DNA from: QVMG01 sp032073245
GTDB taxonomy: Bacteria; Bacteroidota; Bacteroidia; Bacteroidales; Tannerellaceae
Assembly (NCBI GenBank): GCA_032073245.1
Contig: DAMANX010000001.1
Span: forward strand, 210,407 to 274,406
Direction of reading: 5' to 3'
Length of the DNA: 64,000 nt
Shown piece after piece: positions 60,311 through 64,000 of the stretch; position 1 is the stretch's first letter, and the number at the start of each line of letters is the position of its first letter. The notes below the pieces were generated by a model, which was not told the DNA's origin, did no database searches, and saw only the letters and a list, made by a program, of their open reading frames with translations. A program made the position numbers and the translations under genes.

Positions 60311-60393
60311 AATAATCCTATAAAATATCCCTTTTGTAAACCGGAGCACTCGCACCGGACAGGGATTTGTATGTCCATAAAAATCAATAAAAT

Positions 60394-61239
60394 ATGAAAA
60401 CAATCAATTACTTTACTCTTGGACTTGTCGGATTGATTACTTTAGTTTGTTGTAAAGAAATAATGCCACAACTGACAGTTGATAATCCCGATTTATCGAC
60501 AGTTTTATCTACTGATACAATACCGACACTGGAACTATCAATAGAGGCCATTGATACTTTAAAATCCGGCAAAATCATTTATTTGACAATCGATGATTCT
60601 CCACTTAATGGGAGCAGATATATAGATAGTATAATTCGGGTTACCGGAGTAAAAACTAATATATTTCTGGTTGGCCATCCCATTCGTGAAAGTTCCCGGT
60701 TCAAAAAAAACTATGAACTGCTAAATGATAATCCTTATATTGAAATCTATAATCATAGCTATTCCCACGCCAATCACAGATATCTCAATTATTACAAAAA
60801 GCCGGAAGAGGTTGTAGCCGATTTTGAAAAAAACAGGAATGACTTTAGTTTACAACATCCGATAGCCCGTTTACCAGGGCGTAACTTATGGCATATAGCT
60901 AAAAGAACGAAAAACGTTAAACAAACAGGAGCCGAAGCGGCTCAGCTATTAGTTGATAACGGCTATAAAATATTCGGATGGGATGTGGAATGGAAATATG
61001 AATCAAAAGATTATACTCCTTTACAGACCATTGACGAGTTACTGGAAGAAATTGAAAATATAAAAAATACCTCCCAAACTTTTACAAGAGGACATATAGT
61101 TCTTTTAATGCATGATCAGATGTTTGGAAAAATAAATGCAAAAAATGATCTTGAGACATTGATCTATAAGCTAAAAGAGAATGGATACACTTTTGAATAT
61201 CTTCGCAAGTATCCGGCTTCAAATATAATAGCTCTATAA
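60394..61239 (+). CDS. Polysaccharide deacetylase (NodB domain), exported
   Basis: A 281-residue protein with a hydrophobic N-terminus (TLGLVGLITLVCC) that may be a lipoprotein signal. NodB motifs: KIIYLTIDDSPLNG (motif 1, T-x-D-D), EIYNHSYSHANH (motif 2, H-x-x-x-H), IARLPGRNLWH (motif 3, R-x-P-G), and HIVLLMHD (motif 5). Metal ligands D, H, H are present. It removes N- or O-acetyl groups from glycans or peptidoglycan in the envelope. Third gene of the LytTR cluster. Confidence 0.85.
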   Translation: MKTINYFTLGLVGLITLVCCKEIMPQLTVDNPDLSTVLSTDTIPTLELSIEAIDTLKSGKIIYLTIDDSPLNGSRYIDSIIRVTGVKTNIFLVGHPIRESSRFKKNYELLNDNPYIEIYNHSYSHANHRYLNYYKKPEEVVADFEKNRNDFSLQHPIARLPGRNLWHIAKRTKNVKQTGAEAAQLLVDNGYKIFGWDVEWKYESKDYTPLQTIDELLEEIENIKNTSQTFTRGHIVLLMHDQMFGKINAKNDLETLIYKLKENGYTFEYLRKYPASNIIAL

Positions 61240-61279
61240 AACTCCCATTTGTGGGATATTTTTCAATCTTAAACATCCT

Positions 61280-61287
61280 TAGATTTG
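61280..61287 (+). promoter_or_regulatory. -7 box of the WG-repeat gene
   Basis: TAGATTTG, 17 bp before the ATG at 61305. Confidence 0.45.
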
Positions 61288-61304
61288 TGAATTAAATAAG
61301 AATT

Positions 61305-62406
61305 ATGGATATGAAAAGATTGAATTGCATTAACAGACAAAGTTTTATAGGTATTGTATTGATAAATATCCTGATAATGCTAGGTATTTCTATGGTGCAG
61401 AATCTATCAGCCCAAGAAAACACCTCCACGGGAGAAAACTTTAGAGTATTTCAAGAAGGGAGTAAATATGGCTATAAAGATGCGGAAGGCAATATAGTAA
61501 TCCCTGCTATATATGATGATGCCAGACGTTTTGTCGAAGGCCTAGCTGCAGTAAATATTGGAGGCAAAGCTAAAAGCGTAAAAACAAATGATGGTTTTGG
61601 ATTTATACCTCCTATATATTCTGCCAGAATACTCGATGGTAAATGGGGATTTATAAATGCAAACGGTGAGGAAATTATCCCTTGTGTATTTGAATATGTA
61701 GAAGATTTCAATAAAGGGTTGGCTGCAGTAAACGAAGGAGGTAAGACCGGAATGGATAACTCCAAATTAACAGCCTTTGGTGGCAAATGGGGTTTTGTAG
61801 ACAAAGAGGGATATTATGCTGTATCATGCAAATATAAAGAAGTAAAATCTTTCAGTAACGGATTAGTCGCTGCAAAGCTCAAGGATAAATGGGGATTTAT
61901 CGACGAAAATGACAACGAAATCATCCCATTCAAGTACACGAATGTAGGCGAATTTCATGAAAACCGTGCATGGGTTAAAATAAAAAAACTATATGCATAT
62001 ATCGATGAGAAAGGAAATGAAATCACACAGTTCAAATACGATGCAGTTAAAGATTTTTCTGAAGGTATGGCTGCTATAGCTTATAAAGGGAAATATGGAT
62101 TTATCAATAACGAAGGAGATGAAATTATCCCATGCCAATATGATTTCGTTCAAAGCTTCTCGGAAGGATTAGCAGTGGCAAATATAGGAGGTAAATGGGA
62201 AAGATTTTTAAATACTGGATATATGGGATTCAGTGGGGGGTAAATGGGGATATATTGATGAATGGGGGAATATAGCTATTCCTCTTCAATACGAACATGC
62301 GACTCCATTTAAAAATGGTACCGCCAAGGTTATATCAGAGGGTAAAGAATTTAACATTGACAAAGCTATTTTATATACTAAATCTTTAGAGATACCTGAA
62401 GAATAA
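61305..62406 (+). pseudogene. WG-repeat protein interrupted by a frameshift at a G6 tract
   Basis: The first open frame (61305-62243, 312 residues) has a signal peptide region (FIGIVLINILIMLGISMVQN) and about seven WG-type beta repeats, for example LDGKWGFINANGEEIIPCVF and LKDKWGFIDENDNEIIPFKY. It stops after GFSGG at 62243. In the +1 frame the last repeat continues as GGKWGYIDEWGNIAIPLQYE and ends with TAA at 62404-62406. The shift is at GGGGGG, 62235-62240; one G fewer would restore a protein of about 366 residues. Thus a recent frameshift, a slippage tract or a homopolymer sequencing error. WG repeats are of unknown function. Confidence 0.75.
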
Positions 62407-62449
62407 GGTTAATTCTTATTTATAGAGATAGAATCATTGAGAAAATTCT

Positions 62450-62457
62450 TATCTTTG
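62450..62457 (+). promoter_or_regulatory. -7 box of metK
   Basis: TATCTTTG; a start shortly after it would give a leader of about 140 nt that contains the riboswitch-like aptamer. Confidence 0.6.
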
Positions 62458-62470
62458 TAGTCAGAATTGA

Positions 62471-62520
62471 CGTGGATAGATTTGTATTGCTTGCAACCAC
62501 AGGAAAAAATGCTAAAAACA
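62471..62520 (+). promoter_or_regulatory. SAM-II-like (SAM-alpha) riboswitch aptamer upstream of metK
   Basis: Features of the SAM-II consensus occur in order: P1 5' strand GTGG (62472-62475), the invariant GATTTG (62479-62484), CTTGCA (62490-62495), P1 3' strand CCAC (62497-62500), an A-rich linker and GCTAAA (62511-62516), which would form the pseudoknot with the loop. It lies between the metK promoter and start. It would sense S-adenosylmethionine and lower metK expression. The distance from GCTAAA to the ATG (86 nt) is longer than usual for SAM-II. Confidence 0.7.
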
Positions 62521-62573
62521 GACACTTCGCTAAGCCGTTCGGCAAAACATTCCATCTCCGGTCAATTCATTAC

Positions 62574-62590
62574 ATTATTAACTTAATAAT
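62574..62590. promoter_or_regulatory. 8-1-8 palindrome just before metK
   Basis: ATTATTAACTTAATAAT is a perfect odd palindrome ending 11 bp before the ATG; a possible expression-platform hairpin or operator near the ribosome site. Confidence 0.35.
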
Positions 62591-62601
62591 CAAGATAAGT
62601 A

Positions 62602-63888
62602 ATGAGTTATTTATTCACCTCCGAATCGGTGTCTGAAGGACACCCCGATAAAGTAGCCGATCAGATATCGGATGCTTTGCTGGATGAGTTTTTGGCGTAT
62701 GACAAAGACTCGAAGGTCGCGTGCGAAACGCTGGTAACAACCGGACAGGTTATACTGGCAGGAGAAGTAAAATCAAGTGCGTATGTAGACGTTCAGGATG
62801 TCGCACGCTCTGTGATTGAAAAGATTGGATATACTAAAAGCGAATATCAATTTGAAGCCAAATCATGCGGCGTTCTTTCCTCTATTCATGAACAGAGTGG
62901 AGATATCAACCGGGGAGTCGAGCGAGAAGATCCGATGGAACAAGGAGCTGGCGATCAAGGAATGATGTTCGGTTATGCTACGATTGAGACAGAAAACTTT
63001 ATGCCTTTGGCATTAGATCTCTCCCATAGCCTGCTGACAGAATTAGCACAGATTCGTAAAAATGAGTTGCATCTGATGCCTTATTTACGTCCTGATGCAA
63101 AATCACAGGTAACAATTGAATATGATGATAATGGTATCCCCCTGCGTATTGATACGATCGTAGTTTCTACACAACATGATGAGTTCGTAGAAACAATAGG
63201 TATCACGCAGGAAGAGGCTGATATTGCTATGCAAAAACGAATAGAAACAGATGTAAAACAAATACTGATTCCCCGTGTTATAAAGCAATATCCTGTACAT
63301 GTACAGGCTTTATTCAGCGACCGGATAAAATATCATATTAACCCGACAGGTAAATTTGTAATTGGTGGCCCTCATGGTGATACAGGATTGACTGGACGTA
63401 AGATTATTGTTGATACGTATGGTGGAAAGGCTTCTCATGGTGGAGGTGCTTTCTCTGGAAAAGATCCTTCAAAAGTTGACCGATCAGCAGCCTATGCTGC
63501 ACGTCATATTGCAAAAAACATGGTAGCAGCTGGCGTAGCAGATGAAATACTCGTACAGGTATCTTATGCTATTGGTATTGCTCAACCAATGAATATTTTT
63601 GTCAATACATTTGGACGTGCCAATGTAAACATGAATGACAGTGAGATTGCACGTTTGCTCTGGGATATATTCGATATGCGCCCGAAAGCTATTGAGGAAC
63701 GTCTTAAATTACGTAATCCTATCTATCTGGAAACAGCAGCCTACGGACACATGGGACGTAAACCCGAAACAGTCACTAAAGTATTTACATCCCGCTATCT
63801 TGCTCAACCTATCATCTGTGAAGTAGAACTGTTCACATGGGAAAAACTAGATTACGTAGATACGATCAAAAAAGTCTTTGCATTATAA
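62602..63888 (+). CDS. metK: S-adenosylmethionine synthetase MetK
   Basis: A 428-residue enzyme that makes S-adenosylmethionine from methionine and ATP. Motifs: TSESVSEGHPDKVADQISDA (N-terminal metal/ATP), GAGDQGMMFGYA, FVIGGPHGDTGLTGRKIIVD and HGGGAFSGKDPSKVDRSAAY. It is slightly longer than the E. coli enzyme because of an insertion in the central domain, as common in Bacteroidota. It is preceded by a SAM-II-like leader and followed by a terminator. Confidence 0.97.
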   Translation: MSYLFTSESVSEGHPDKVADQISDALLDEFLAYDKDSKVACETLVTTGQVILAGEVKSSAYVDVQDVARSVIEKIGYTKSEYQFEAKSCGVLSSIHEQSGDINRGVEREDPMEQGAGDQGMMFGYATIETENFMPLALDLSHSLLTELAQIRKNELHLMPYLRPDAKSQVTIEYDDNGIPLRIDTIVVSTQHDEFVETIGITQEEADIAMQKRIETDVKQILIPRVIKQYPVHVQALFSDRIKYHINPTGKFVIGGPHGDTGLTGRKIIVDTYGGKASHGGGAFSGKDPSKVDRSAAYAARHIAKNMVAAGVADEILVQVSYAIGIAQPMNIFVNTFGRANVNMNDSEIARLLWDIFDMRPKAIEERLKLRNPIYLETAAYGHMGRKPETVTKVFTSRYLAQPIICEVELFTWEKLDYVDTIKKVFAL

Positions 63889-63904
63889 TAAATATAAATT
63901 ATTA

Positions 63905-63940
63905 AAAAAGGGATATGCCTTAACTGGTATATCCCTTTTA
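63905..63940 (+). terminator. Rho-independent terminator after metK
   Basis: AAAGGGATATGCC and GGTATATCCCTTT form a stem (one G-T pair) followed by TTTAC. The bases from 63941 to the end show no further feature. Confidence 0.8.
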
Positions 63941-64000
63941 CACATTTAGCCTGTATTATTCATAAACTCAAAAAAGCGCTGTAAAAAGTACCTTCATTCT

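Overview
The window is AT-rich bacterial chromosome from a member of the Bacteroidota, order Bacteroidales. Three things point there: many -7 boxes of the Bacteroidota form TAnnTTTG instead of a sigma70 -10; typical family content (TonB-style outer-membrane beta-barrel protein, DUF3098 after ftsX, DUF4833, BetR-like and LytTR regulators, a GH95/SGNH carbohydrate cluster); and the gene order ftsX - DUF3098 - uppP - truB - queA - folK, which is common in this order. A Dysgonomonas- or Parabacteroides-like organism fits (pyruvate oxidase plus oxidative and osmotic stress genes suggest some oxygen tolerance), but the genus cannot be fixed from this sequence alone. No phage, insertion sequence, tRNA, rRNA or CRISPR array was seen.

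Layout. 1-5.8 kb: end of a thioesterase gene, a three-gene operon built round an ATP-dependent DNA ligase-like protein with two unrecognised partners, a small MscS channel, and small conserved proteins. 6-11 kb: pyruvate oxidase, pentapeptide-repeat protein, small GNAT, AsmA-like envelope protein. 11.5-16.9 kb: an envelope/general-stress island (two paralogous BON lipoproteins, BON-LysM protein, GlsB-like and YtxH-like proteins, FAD oxidoreductase, PhzF, charged helical protein). 16.9-22.4 kb: the radical SAM/DUF4130 DNA-metabolism pair, a hexapeptide acetyltransferase, a DUF1349 protein and two tandem exported tyrosine phosphatases. 22.7-31 kb: proS, two exported metallophosphatases, then the ftsX-to-folK housekeeping run. 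31.1-33.3 kb: a P-loop kinase/membrane protein pair, a small lipoprotein, and about 760 bp of gene-free repeat DNA. 33.3-49.8 kb: mostly single-gene metabolism and regulation, including an ECF sigma operon whose sigma gene is broken, crcB, exported MsrB, an AlkX-like protein and an outer-membrane barrel protein. 49.9-58.8 kb: an orphan FtsX/MacB-type permease and a three-gene polysaccharide unit (five esterase/hydrolase catalytic domains in two proteins plus a GH95 fucosidase). 59-62.4 kb: LytTR regulator coupled to a phosphodiester glycosidase, a polysaccharide deacetylase and a frameshifted WG-repeat protein. 62.4-63.9 kb: metK behind a probable SAM-II-type riboswitch.

The most notable things are: the ligase operon of unknown purpose; a SAM-II-like leader on metK; an ECF sigma gene that has lost region 4.1 and its frame while its old stop codon still overlaps the next start; very long perfect inverted repeats between genes (60 bp and 52 bp arms); and intergenic arrays with an exact 22-bp period at three loci, one of them running in phase for eight units while its sequence drifts.
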